A DNA stretch of 64,000 nucleotides, taken from assembly GCF_010389155.1 (NCBI RefSeq), contig NC_057766.1:43224463-43288462 (forward strand), in the 5' to 3' direction. Below, piece by piece: positions 22,332 to 34,339 of the stretch (its first letter is position 1; the number at the start of each line of letters is the position of its first letter). Below the pieces are notes generated by a model. It searched no databases and was not told the DNA's origin. It worked only from the letters and a program-made list of their open reading frames with translations. The stretch is from Erigeron canadensis (taxonomy: Eukaryota; Streptophyta; Magnoliopsida; Asterales; Asteraceae). A program made the translations under genes and the position numbers.

Positions 22332-23786
22332 ATGAACTCTTCCCCTGTTTCACTAATGAAACCTATAGAGGCAATGAACTCACTTGTGGTATGCTTTGGC
22401 GAAATGTTGATCGATTTCGTGCCATCAGTTTCTGGAGTTTCACTTGCAGAAGCGCCAATGTTTGAGAAAGCTCCCGGCGGTGCTCCTGCTAATGTTGCTG
22501 TTTGTATATCAAGATTGGGAGGTTCTTCAGCATTTATAGGCAAAGTATAATAATACTGCGTAAAGTTCTTCTATAAATTCTGTAATTAATGAGTTACTAT
22601 TAGTTATTGACTGATAAATTTTTTTGCTAGGTGGGTGATGACCAATTTGGCTACATGTTGGCTAACATATTGAAGGTAAACAAAGTAAACAACTCTGGCA
22701 TGAGGTTTGATCAAAAGGCAAGAACAGCATTATCTTTCGTTACTCTAAAATCCGATGGAGAGAGGGAATTTTTGTTTTTCAGAAATCCTAGTGCAGATAT
22801 GTTGCTTCAAGAATCAGAACTTGATGTAAACCTTATCAAACAGGTTTGCAAACAGTTTCATTTATCAATGATTGTTTATATCTCTTTGGTCCTCCTCAAG
22901 TAACATCTACTAATTATTTCATGTTTCACTTAAATGAAGGCAAAGATATTCCATTTTGGTTCGATTAGTTTGATACATGAGCCATGTAAGTCAACACATT
23001 TAGCTGCAATGGCCATAGCCAAGAAATCCGGTAGCATCCTTTCTTATGATGTGAATTTGAGATTACCATTATGGCCATCAGAAGATGCTGCCAGAGAGGG
23101 TATAATGAGCGTGTGGAACCAGGCAGACATAATTAAGGTATAAATATTTAGGGGTATTTTACAAGTCATAATCAACATCATATAAATGATCAGTAAGAAC
23201 TTAATTGGTAGGTCAGTGAGGAGGAAATTACGTTTTTGACCGGTGGTGATGATGCATACAATGATGATGTGGTGTTGAAGAAGCTCTTTCATCCGAATCT
23301 TAAGCTCTTTTTAGTTAGCGAAGGAGCCAAAGGTTGTAGATATTACACTAAGGCAAGACTCTACATTTTTTTTTGGTAATTAAACGTTAATTTGCATCAG
23401 AAAACAGATCATTAAAGGTTACAAAATGTGTTTGCAGCGATTTAAGGGCAGAGTTCAGGGTGTGAAAGTGAAGCCTGTTGATACTACAGGTGCCGGGGAT
23501 GCTTTTGTTGGTGGGATTTTGAGCGTTTTGGCTTCTGATACAAGTCTATATGAGGTAAGTTAAGTGCTATATATATATATATCCTTTTGACATAATTCTT
23601 GGACAAAGTATATGTTGTTATTATGTGTGATCTGTGACCGTTGTGTTTGAACAGGATGAGAAACGACTAAGAGAAGCTCTTCAATTTGCAAACGCATGTG
23701 GAGCGGTTGTTGTAACCAAGAAAGGAGCAATACCCGCTATGCCAACAAAAGAGGAAGTTCAACATATCCTAAAACAGCAAAGCTGA
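22332..23786 (+). CDS. FRK: Fructokinase (pfkB family carbohydrate kinase)
   Basis: Six exons join in frame, all phase 0: 22332-22544, 22631-22843, 22940-23137, 23212-23352, 23438-23554, 23655-23786; 337 aa, the usual size for plant fructokinases. The enzyme phosphorylates fructose with ATP to fructose-6-phosphate, feeding sucrose-derived carbon to glycolysis and starch synthesis. PfkB signature 1 is seen as GGAPANVAV (49-57) and signature 2 as DTTGAGDAF (270-278), Asp276 being the expected catalytic base. [33 protein letters not shown] and [11 protein letters not shown] are also typical. No transit peptide is evident, so a cytosolic isoform is likely. ATG 22332 is the first in frame; Met15 is an alternative. 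Intron 4 is GC-AG (donor AAG|GCAAGA at 23353), the others GT-AG. No disabling change was seen. Confidence 0.93.
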
Positions 23787-25205
23787 TTTATGTAATGGTT
23801 ATAGTAATGTTGGAGTTTGTCCTACAAATAGTTGAAATTAATGTAACAATAGTTATTGTAACCAAGGAATTCTGCAACAGAACAGATTAATAAGAAATAT
23901 ACTTGTAACATTTATGTTTTGTGTTTAACATATATGTACGTATTTAAAGTGTTCACTATGTGGTCGTTAAAAATAAAAAAGTGTCCCGCATTGATCGTAT
24001 TTCTAGGTTCTACCATGGGCCCTGGCCCTGTCCCTTTCCGAAAACAATGCGTTAATGAAAGTTTATAAGGAGTTGTTGACGTAAACAATGTGTATCTCGA
24101 TATTTTTTTTTTTTTCTGATTCAGACATGTTAGAGACAATTTTAATCAGAGATTTTCTGGACTCCGTCTCCGAGAATGCTAAAAAAAGTTTAGGCCCGAG
24201 GCAAAAAGAATTAACGGGCCCCCAAAATAAAATTTTTTTTTACCATAGCCTTTGTTGGTTTTTCAATTACATGTTAACTCTTTAAGAGTATGCTATTTAA
24301 TTTTTTGGTTTGGACTAAAAACAATGAAGATCGTCAAAGTATAACTACATAGACCAAAATTATGGGCCCCCTTAGAACTTGGGCCCTAGACACAAACTCC
24401 TATCTTGCTTGCACTCACCTCCAACCCCCTTCTCATAGGAAATTCCTTTGAGATGAGAACCACAAGACTCGAACTTGGGACCTTGGGTAAACTCACCTCT
24501 GAGACCCACATAGTGGATTTAAAAGATACCCCTGAGCACTGGGATTTAAGTCAGTGGTTTTCGATCATATTATATATAGCTTCTTTACATTTAAATGTGA
24601 AGAAAACTATGATGGTAGCAATTAGCAAAGAAATGAGCTCTAACATTATCAACAACAATGGATGAGTGACAAGGGACCCAAACCAAAAACTAGGTAACCA
24701 TGTCATTAGCATGGCCTGTTCTGACTTAATTATATATAAAAAAAAACTTATAAATAAACTAAATCTACCGTCAAGAAACCATTTATATATGACCGCCGGT
24801 AGTTTATAAAGAAAAAAACGTGTACCTTGATTTCGATGTCAAAGACTTTATGAATTACTCGTATAACAATAATTATTATTTCTATTTGAGTAATATTTAC
24901 GAACCTAGTCAAATAAATTGTTTGTTTTAACTGTACACCGTGTTTTATGGTGTTGTGTTTATACTTTATACAAATAATAATAATAATAATAATGTAAATC
25001 ACATCGTGATGTAAACGTATATTCTCATAATATCAGGAAAGTGAAAATGTAACAGAAATAAAAGGGGAAAAAAGATGGATTGGACCGTTGGCTATGGCAT
25101 GTGCACACAAAGAGTCAAAGACTAACTTGTTGATTAAATGAATGCAAAATCCCCTAAAATAACTAACTAAATCACACACACACACTTGAATCTTGATAGA
25201 GAAGA
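23787..25205. other. Intergenic between the fructokinase and coiled-coil genes
   Basis: No gene was recognised. A degenerate tRNA-like B box on the minus strand (TCCCAAGTTCGAGTC near 24483-24469), with GC-richer 'gggccc' sequence at 24190-24390, suggests a decayed SINE, but no A box or target duplication is convincing. A (TAA)n-type microsatellite occurs near 24976-24993. Confidence 0.3.
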
Positions 25206-28200
25206 ATGGCGATCGATCCTTCATTGGTAACTGAGATGGGAGCTGATGGTCTTGTTCGCGAATCCCCTATCATCGCCCACACCGAGCGAGTATATTCCCT
25301 TTTCTTTGCTTTGATCCATCCATAATTCTTCATTATTATTTTAATCAAAATTGATTCCCAATTGTTATTATTGTTAATGAAATGCAATTCCCGTTTTGAT
25401 TTTGATTTTGTATTTCAAAATTTTCAGATGATTGAACAAGAGCAAGATCAATTAAGAAAGTAACTTCCCAATCACTACTACTTAATTATTCTTTTTTCTC
25501 AATTGCTCACATTTCCTCATTATTTTTGTTATTAATTACAGTATTTCTTAGGGTTTTATTTTTAATGTAGATAGAAATCTAGAAGTAGATAGGTGATTGA
25601 GTGACACTAATGCCTTGCTTTACATTTTTCACCAATCAGATCTCTTACCTTAACTTTAACATATTTTTTTATATACATTTTTGATAACATTGTTATATAA
25701 TCATACTACAAATCGTTAGAAACTCTGTTTTCGTTCAGTCTCGTAATAAAAGACCATCTCTGTATTGTATGTTTTACTTTGAGACGGATGAACAAATATC
25801 TTCCTAAATGTTAATATTACTCGGGCGTTGAACGTATATATTTATAGTTTGCTATTTTTCTTTTTCCTTCCTACTTTCAGATATATTGAAGAGAATTACT
25901 CCAAAATTCGTGATGTCGAGCGTGAGCTATCAAGTCTCAACATGGAGATGAAACTCACAGCTGGGCCAAAGAAAGCTGGTTGGTGCATTCGATATATGCC
26001 TGCTTTTGACATTGCTTATATTACTTCTTTCTAATATGGGGATTTCATCTTGCAGCACTTGAACATATGAGGAAGAAAATTGAATTATCAACTGAGAGGA
26101 TTCGTCTTGCTAAGTTGAAGGAAGAAGAAGCTAAAAAGGTTTTGTTCTTTCGGTTCCTATATGTTTATCTTACTTTCTTGTCATCATCAAGGTAGTTTAA
26201 GGCAAAGGCACACTTAAGGCTTTGAGAGACGTAGTAAACTGTCGAATTGCACAAGTAATGTGTATTATTACAAGATAGCTTAGATACAAAGATTAAAAGC
26301 GTGTCGTATGAAGATACAAAAACGTGCTTACTTTAAATTGTTGGTCCCGTAATAGCTAATTTGCCAAATAAAAAAACAGAATCTTTAAATGAACAAAGTC
26401 ACTAACAAAATTAAAGGTGTAAGTTCTGAGTCATAATTACTATCTTCAAGCCGCCCTGTTCTTTAACCATCCTCATTTTACAGATCCATGATATTATCTT
26501 CTTTCAAAAGATGTGTGATTTCATCAGTTAGGAGTGTTCTACTTTAAGATGATTTCTATCTAGTAGCACGTTATCCTGTCTTGTAAGCTTTAGTCACACA
26601 TGGTACATTACTCGAATTATATCCTTCGCCTTTTCATCTTCATCATGAACAAACTCATTGGACGCATTTTCCCTGTCAAGCACTCGTTGCTATTATCTAA
26701 ACTGGCTGGATCAAGGATACATGAAACTAAAAATGGAAGACAGAAGGAAAGGGCGTCAGGTGAATCCTGATCATTCCGTGTCTTTGTAAATTCATTGTCA
26801 TGCTTGATAAAGATGATAAAATAGCCATTGTTGCTAAAAGAAAATAGCAGTTGATGTTTAAGAAAAGTAGCTAGATAAGTAGCTGCCAGAAACTTAGAGA
26901 TATAATAAAAGCATTAGACAAAACCTGAAAAAACGTTCCCTCTTGCTTTAGGGGCTCGTCTTTTACACCTTTGACTATCTTTTTAATTTATTTATTTTAC
27001 AAGCATAGCCCCCCTTCTTAAAGTTAGGGAATCTGTAAGGAATTCCCAAGAAGTTTCTGAAACATCCAAGCCTTCCCAATGAACCTTGACTGCTACCTGA
27101 TGACCTCTCTTGACAACTTATCTATCCAACAATGCCCTGGGTTGTAGAATGAATCTATGGCCTTGTGGTAAGGGTTGAGGGTGACCGATGGGGCCCAAAG
27201 ACTTCTTCAACAAAGACACATGAAATTCATTGTGGATTTGTGACTCAGAGGGCAAGTCCAACTGCTAAACTACTTTACCAATCTTCTTCAGAACTAGAAT
27301 TGGCCCAAAACACTTGGCATACAATTTCCTATTTGATGTTTAGATAAGTATGAAGTATTATTTATTACGAGTATAAATTTATAGATATTGGATAATAATA
27401 AAATACCAAAATCCCACCAAAATTTTAAATTTCGGTCCTTAACTACTTAGATCTTAACTCATCATCAGGATAGTCTTCTACCTTTAACAAAAACAACTGT
27501 TCCTTGCCCTTACACTCTACTATGCCCTGATACAAAGTATTCATTACAGTAAAAGCATTTCCCATTAGCTCTTTTATCGTCCATTACCTTGTTGGTCACT
27601 CTTGTGGGTACTAAAGCATTTGAAGGAACAAAATTAATGGGTGTTGCTAAAGTGGTGGTTTAGAAAAGTTGGTGTGATTGGTTGTTCTTGGTGTCTTATA
27701 ACTGCTGCTACTACTTCCAACATTTTTTCTCAGAGTCTTATTTGCTTGATCTTGCAATATTGCTAAAGAGTAAGTCTCCCTTAATGATTTGGGTTTGAAG
27801 TTTGAACATTTTCGCATGACATTAATATCCGGTCTAATCCTTCAAAAGAAATACTAATTGTATACTCCTCACATTAGACTAACCTTGGTGAGTAGAAGAT
27901 CAAATTGATCACAATAGTTATCCCATTCCCCTGTTTAGGTCAGTGCCTTAAGAGCACCCATTGCATCTTCAATGGTGGTGGAAGCAAATCTTGCAGCAAC
28001 TGATCTGGAATATTCATTCCATGTGAGTTGATCCATTGTCTTCCCATTTGACTTGATATCCCTAAGATGCCAAGAAAGAGCCCTTCCCTCCACGTGGATT
28101 GCTGCATATCGCACCTTAGAAGTTTCCGGTGTACCGACGATGTGAAAAAATGCTCGCATCGATACATCCACCCTTCCACATCTTCTCTATCAAATCTTGG

Positions 28201-31200
28201 AAAAACAAACTTGGTTAAACGGTTATTACTCACGCTACCACCGTCTTGAACCACCAAAACGCTGCTCTAATTCTGTATGGCCGCCATCACCTTCTGCAAA
28301 TGATCAATCGCCATCTTGAAAGAATCGACATTGGAATCCAATGAATACTGAATCTTCAGCATGTTTTCTTGAGTTAAAATGACTTCTTTTGCTAATTGCT
28401 CCACTTCTGTACTTCGAGTCGTCATTTTGTTCAAGTAAAATAAAATAGAACAGTTATAATTGTTTGTAACATATTTTCAAACAGAATACAACTAACAAAA
28501 GTACCCCCTGGACTTCTATTTAATTGCTATTATCTACTAAATCTCATTTCCCATATATCATATTCTAGTCTGTAAATGCATTTTTAATATTCAAATATGT
28601 ATTCTTTTGTATAGATAATTATAGTTTTTTAGGTAAGAGGTTATACCCCGTGTGAATTGCATTCAACAAATAAAAAAGGTTTGGGCAATATGACGGAGTG
28701 TCATATTGATTAGTTACATCAAACACACCAATGTGCCAAAAACTAAAATAGGACGTGACATGCCACACCCAATCTACCTAGTCTACAAAATTGCAAAGAC
28801 TAAATAGAACAAAATACTCTATGTTTCCATAACAAGTGAGTAAGGGAGTGTTAGATATATATTTTGTGGTGTTAAATTGTATCTTTCTAAGTGTGGAAGG
28901 GGTATTAGTGAAAATAGGCTACACGTATAAATACCCCTTCCCACCTTCTTTGTAAATACCCCATTTTATTCATATGACTTATTAGATAAATCTACCAACC
29001 TCACCATTTATCCTTTAATTCCTACACAAATCATGATTAATGACATGTTAAAAGCTTAAATTTAAAGATTACAATTGGTACCAGAGCACAAGGCGCAAAA
29101 TCCAGACCTTTTTACATCATTTTTGCAAGATTCTGTTTTTTTTTTCCATAGTAATATCGGTTTTCCTACCGGGTTTCCTACCGGGTTTCTTACCGGATTT
29201 CACATTTGTTATATAATACCGGTTTTCTTACCGGGTTTCACCTTTGCCATACAAATACCGGCTTTCCTCTTTCATGCTAAATACCGGCTTTCACCCCATT
29301 CTCTTGACTTTCCGCTATGTGGTTTTGGTTTCGTGAAATCAAATACTACAAATACTTGGTTTACCCCAAAACCGGTATTAGTTCTTTAATTCTTCATTTC
29401 ACAAAAGGAGACTCTGCCCAAATTTCTAGTCGAAAACCGGTATTACTTCTGAAAACCGGCATTAGTGCTTCAATTTTGAAACCGATAATTGTACTTATTT
29501 TCTCAAAACCGGTATTTGTTCTTCATTTTCATTTATTTTTAATCTTCACTAATACCGGTTTTCCTTCTCATTTCTTCACTAATACCGGCTTTTGTTCAAA
29601 AACCGATATTACTTCACCAAAACTCATATTCAACTCAAACCGTTACCCGATCCAAACCCATCTCAAAAGATATCATTTTTTAAAACCCATTTCTTTTACA
29701 AAACCCATTTTTGTTTAAAGAGAAAATCACTCTTACCTTCATCTTTTGTTTCCTGTGTTCCTCGATCGATCTGATCATTTACTCAAGTTTCTTGTATATA
29801 CAAGTTTTCTGTGTGTGTGCAAGATAGACATCAAGTCGTGGGTCTTGTTTAAAGAAAAAGAAGTATTGAAAGTTTTTTTTTTTCTAGAAAAGATGAACAA
29901 GTGAATTCTTTTTGAGAAGATAAAGTAAAGAAACTTTAAAGAGAGATAATACTGGTTTGGTTGTTGTTGTGGTATATAAAAGACTTAGTCAATACATTTT
30001 CACTTTAATTTGAAAGTGTCATCACTTGAATATCAACTCAGCTATCAATTGTAGCGATAAAGAAAAACGCGTGAGAAAAGTAAAACGTGTGTCAGTGTGC
30101 AAAATAGTCACATGGGATTCCTGTCTTTGGCTGTCACGCGTGTCCTTGTTTTTCTCTAATCAAAATTGAGCTGTTACCTTTTGTGTCACACGAGATTGAG
30201 CTGTATCATTTTGATTACTTACAAAATTAAGTGTAGTCATTTCTTTTTTGTGGTAATCTTCAAATTTGACATCACGTGCCATCCGTTTTTCCCAATTTTT
30301 GATTTTTTTTTATTATTTTGGGCTGCCATTTGTTAGTTGTCATTTGTTTGTTGGGCTTAGTTGTCTAATTGGGCTGATTTTGGTTGATTTTTCATTTTGG
30401 TCTAGTTGAGTTTGTTGGACTTACTTTTTAAATCACTTTGGACTAAAACTTTTTTTGGGCCAAGAATTTGCATTAAGAATTAATTGGCTTCAATTTCATT
30501 AGGATTTAATTATGGGTTTTTAATTGTTGGGCTAAATTTTTAGCATCTTGTCTTGAGTTGTTCTTATATTAATTTGTCAACAAGTTTTGATTCAAAATGT
30601 CTATTGAAATAACAAACGAGTTTGTTGTGATGGTGTTAGATCTTTTAATGGGTGAAGAGCCAAGTTGGGAAGAAATACGCCGTCATGATAATCACATTTG
30701 TATGTGTTGTACCAGCTCGTTTCCATGTGGAGTGGTTATTTTTGAGGAAAAACAGGTCGATGTGAATACATTTAAAACGATTGTGACAGAACACAACAGT
30801 TTTCAACTTCAAATTAAGCAACTCAAATCTGAGAACAAAGAGCTCAAATTTGCAAATAATCTTAGTTTGTCAGCCATGAAAAGTTTTCAACTTAGAAATT
30901 GACCAACTCAATTATGAGAATAAAAAGCTCAAATATGCTAATGATCTCATTTTGTCAAACATGGAAAGTCTTCGAAAAAACAATGATGAGTTGCAGTCAA
31001 AGATTCTCAATTTAACCAATGAGTTGGGTATTTCTCTCAAAGAGCACATTAAAACCATCCTCGAAACCCAGGTTAAAGAACTTGTTTTGCAACAACAACT
31101 TTCGAAACTCAATCATGAATTACAAAACAAGTCTATTTCTTCGAGTAATAATAAGCAAACGTGTTTGAAGTTAATCCAACAACTTCAAGCTCATTCCTTG

Positions 31201-34200
31201 TCATTGGAAACTCAACTTGCAACCAAGTCAAATCAAGTGAGTTCTTTTTCGACTCGTGCTCCAGCATCTCCTCTTCCCAAACAAACCATTCCATCTCCAA
31301 CTAAAACAAAATCCATACCTAACCACAACCACCCAAAATTATCAACCAATACCAAGCAACACCCTCCTTCCAAACCCAAAACAAATCCTTATAACACCAA
31401 ACCATCTCACCAAAACAATAAACACCCACAGCCATCTTCCAAACCAGCTCATACCGCTCCCAACTTTTCAAAAGAACCTCATTCCACCAAAACAGAAACC
31501 CTTCTACCTAAACCTCATCCAACTCTTAAACAAATGAACCCATATTACACACCTCGCAAGACCAGACCTCCCCTTAAGCCTATAAACAGCCATTGCCTGA
31601 CATATATAAGGATTCCACCACCGGAATCCATTGCTATAAAGATCATTATGGCTGGTTCTTTCATAGTAAACCCAACCTAAAACCTAAAAGCATTCCCATC
31701 AAGTACTCTCTCTACGAGTTATTTAAGTTTGCACCACGAATCATTCACCCGCGTGTGCAAAAAGTGCTTGACTATGCACAACCAACTACTTCCCTTTTCA
31801 AATATCCAGTTGGACCCACCCTCACATGGGTTCCAACGTCTGGATTCAAGTAGGTGGTTATGATTTGGCTTGTACACATTTCAGTGTACAACCCGTTCAG
31901 AACATGTTTATTTGAGACGCTACTTCATAATTATACCTTTTCATTCACCTTTTGGGCTATCAATCACTGTTGCATGATGAACATATTAAACATGTTCATC
32001 ATGAGGGGGAGAAGTGTGTTAAAGATTGATATTGATTGTCTTCTTGAAGGGGAGCTCAGTGCACAGTTTGTTTTTCTGTTCCGAAAAAATTTATGCGCAA
32101 TTTGAGGGGGTGCTAAATGACAAATCATTTTTGGATTGATTGATTGTTATAGAGAAAATTGTGTGTTTGAGGAGGAGCAAAAGACAAATGATCAAAGACC
32201 GAAAAGTAAGACAAGCTCCACTCTCAAGATCAAGCTTTGCAATCCAGCTTTTCATGTAACTCCTGTCCACAGAAGTAAAATTACAATCAAAGAATAAGTG
32301 CGTATGGGAGTCGGGCTGCATCTCACAAAACGGGCTAGCAATGGGTCATTTTGTGAGAGATGTTGCACATCCCTTGGCATAGGAGATCTTGCGTCTTGAG
32401 CTTCCTTCTCATAACAGGCCAAAGCATAAACGCATGTTTGGGAATACATGAACCAAACCAAGTCATGCCAAGGGACATGAGGTTGGCGTGGTCTAAGGTC
32501 TTCCCATACATTCCCAACAGAAAATTCATGTTTCAGCTCGAATCTGTCCTTCCATAGAATGGTTTCCTTTTTATTGTCATCAATTCGAGGAACAACAGTA
32601 AGAGGACATCTAGCTGCCCAATCAGATGGTCATCACCAATTATCTTCCTAGACAATGTCAGACACTTTAGCATTCAAGTGAAACCCCGCATTATGTATCA
32701 TTCTCGGTGTAAAACAGCTGATTAGGGGTCGATGGTCGCTCCATGAATCGAACCAAGCAGATGCAAGCTTAACATCACCTATGTCGAACCAAAAGAAATT
32801 CCGAATAGTTTGTCTAGTCTGAAGGAGTTTCCGCCAGCTCCATGTCATGCTACCACGACATGGAACTTCCCAAAAACTTTTGCCTTTCAGCTTATACACA
32901 TGATACCACTTTACCCAAAGAGATCCTTTAGGTGCAAGAATCTTCTTTATATGTGTGGAGAGAAGAGCAATATTGAAGTCGTGAAGCCTTCTAATTCCCA
33001 CCCCCTCTTCCTTTGGAACACAAACTACTTCCCATGCAACCTTGGATTTTCCACGGGTCAAAGAACCTTGACACCATAAAAAACCCCGCAACATCTGCTC
33101 AATTTCAAGAATAACACGTGTAGGTAGCATAAATACAGAAGACCAATACACGTGCATAGACGATAGAACAGATATCCCAAGCTAAAAACTCCCTGTGAAG
33201 GACAGAAATTTATTTTTCCAATTATCCACGCGTTTCTGAATTTTTTCAATCAATTCTTTACAATCTCTGCTAATTCGTAGATACAAGGGGAACCCCCAAG
33301 TATTTAATAGGTAAACGTCCCTCAAAAGGCAGCACATTCAAAATTGCTACCTTGACATAGTTTAAAACATTGCAGAAAAAAACAGTGCTTTTAGGAAGAC
33401 TTGGGGCAAGACCAGAAACGTTTTTAAACTCGTCAAGAGCCTCTTTCACTAGCTGAGCTGACTGAACATTAGCATGCATTAAAATGAAGAGATCATCGGC
33501 AAAACATAAATTAATAATATCCAATTTCGAGCATTTTTTATGATACTCAATACTATCAGCTTCTTTTACTCTTCTCTTTAAAATCAAGGTCAAGATTTCC
33601 ATAACAAGTGTAAAGAGATAGGGAGACAAGGGGTCACCTTGTCTAGATAATTAAAGTTTGGTGACATAAGTATTTCTGTTTGTTGCAGGCTTGGGAAGCT
33701 GCATCAAAAGCAGTTAAGGACGAGGAGGCACTCAAGCAGAAACTATGCGAAGATTTGAATAATTTGGTACGTCACTTAATGTTTCTCTCAAGTTCAATTC
33801 TTCCTGTATTCTCACTTGAATTTTATAGGTCCAAGAGAGCAGTACCTCTCAGTTTGCTAGATTAGAGGAACTAAAAAGGCGACTAGAGGCTTTGAATCCA
33901 AGAAGATCATCTGCATTTACAGCAACTGTAAGTCTTGTTTCCTTCTCTTTCTTTCTTGGAGGGAATAATTTTGAGGTGGTTGGTCTGTTTACAAGAATAA
34001 TAAAGGAGTACTTGTACATATGCATACTCAACGAAAAAGAGATTATACACTCTTGAAAGCATAATAATGTCATGGTTTTTGCAGGCTGAGAGTCCACTGC
34101 TACCGGCATCGACCACCACAATTCCTGATGTATCAGTTTCTAATACTGTGGAACCACCTAATGAACCATCTAAGAGTGTTCCGAATCAGAGTGGTGTGGA

Positions 34201-34339
34201 CAATCATAATAATCAGAAGACAACTGGACATGTAGATGGAAGCGGAAAAAAGAAAAATGCAACACAAGGAAGAGGTAGAGGAATCGGAGCAGTACCCAAG
34301 AGTAGAGGATCTAGTTGGACTGGTGCTGGGTTTGACTAA
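25206..34339 (+). CDS. Conserved plant coiled-coil protein (resembles Arabidopsis At1g16520/At1g56080 type)
   Basis: Seven exons: 25206-25289, 25428-25459, 25881-25978, 26056-26138, 33689-33766, 33829-33927, 34085-34339. All introns are GT-AG and frame is kept, giving 242 aa. The start gives MAIDPSLVTEMGADGLVRES. The middle is charged and helical: LRKYIEENYSKIRDVERELS, then AALEHMRKKIELSTERIRLA, AWEAASKAVKDEEALKQKLC and FARLEELKRRLEALNPRR, a probable coiled coil over residues 30-150. The last ~90 residues are low-complexity (Ser/Pro/Asn, then GRGRGIG and SRGSSWTGAGFD). The family is widespread in plants and often annotated as similar to ROP-interactor proteins; this homology is from memory and no biochemical role is claimed. 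Intron 4 is 7,550 bp and filled with retroelements. Part of the last exon is duplicated downstream at 34744-34789. Confidence 0.85.
26930..28430 (-). mobile_element. Internally deleted Ty3/gypsy chromovirus remnant in intron 4
   Basis: Gag starts near 28427 (MTTRSTEVEQLAKEVILTQE). Frames at 28257-27935 carry the retrotransposon gag core (FPRFDREDVEGWMYRCEHFF, then ALSWHLRDIKSNGKTMDQLT). A CCHC-like knuckle follows at about 27610-27540 (KCFYCNEYFVSGH, with a frame shift before CKGKEQLFLLKV). Protease, reverse transcriptase, RNase H and most integrase are absent. From about 27340 the sequence resumes at the end of pol: ESQIHNEFHVSLLKKSLGP, then a chromodomain-like VAVKVHWEGLDVSETSWEF (near 27090). 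A purine-rich AAGGGGGG near 27015 (minus) may be the polypurine tract. LTRs were not delimited. Confidence 0.7.
28849..29073 (+). repeat. Putative 5' LTR of a retroelement remnant, followed by a tRNA-Met-type primer site
   Basis: The segment starts TGTTAGATATATATTTTGTG and ends AAAGATTACA, a TG...CA pair. Three bases later TGGTACCAGAGC (29076-29087) matches the initiator-tRNA-Met primer-binding site of plant LTR elements with one change (usual TGGTATCAGAGC). No second copy of this LTR was found, so the right end is lost or the call is wrong. Confidence 0.45.
29130..29640 (+). repeat. Array of ACCGGT-centred motifs in both orientations
   Basis: About 15 copies of 'ataccggttttc / taccgggttt' and its reverse complement 'gaaaaccggtatt' occur within about 500 bp, first mainly in the TACCGG(G/T)TTTC sense (29158-29290), then mainly as AAAACCGGTATT (29370-29520), then mixed (29553-29612). 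The region follows the primer-binding-site-like sequence and precedes the gag-like frame. The mixed orientation would let the RNA fold into many short hairpins. Frames through it have no coding character. Confidence 0.6.
30597..31853 (+). pseudogene. Gag-like coiled-coil and Pro-rich coding remnant of an LTR retroelement
   Basis: The first frame (30597-30902) reads MSIEITNEFVVMVLDLLMGE, then a short Cys cluster (HICMCCTSSFPCG) and a coiled-coil stretch. After a stop it continues at 30952-31680 with NMESLRKNNDELQSKILNLT and SLSLETQLATKSNQ, then a long Pro/Lys/Asn/Thr-rich tail. The overlapping frame at 31593-31853 ends GPTLTWVPTSGFK, which resembles the gag-pol joint of copia-type elements. 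No protease, integrase or reverse transcriptase follows. GAGGGGGAGAAG near 32004 resembles a polypurine tract. Best read as an LTR element without pol, on the sense strand of the host intron. Family assignment is tentative. Confidence 0.5.
32180..33655 (-). mobile_element. 5'-truncated L1-type LINE remnant in intron 4
   Basis: Read on the minus strand, the fragment begins inside the reverse transcriptase (QGDPLSPYLFTLVMEILT at about 33650-33600). It keeps the catalytic region CFADDLFILM (about 33510) and IKYLGVPLVS, then the C-terminal part PTRVILEIEQMLRGFLWCQG and CVPKEEGVGIRRLHDFNIAL. It ends with a zf-RVT-like segment (CIPKHAFMLWPVMRRKLK, then DSHTHLFFDC near 32310-32270). Frames shift at least three times. 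The endonuclease and first half of RT are missing by 5' truncation. The truncated end is only about 35 bp from the acceptor of exon 5. Confidence 0.75.

Noticed and set aside
22232..22465. Plus-strand ORF overlapping fructokinase exon 1 in another frame
   Set aside because: A shadow: the conserved pfkB signature is in the frame starting at 22332.
29075..29774. Overlapping plus-strand ORFs across the ACCGGT array, with repeated 'GFPTGF'-type peptides
   Set aside because: The peptide repeats simply translate the DNA array; frames overlap and there is no coding bias or domain.
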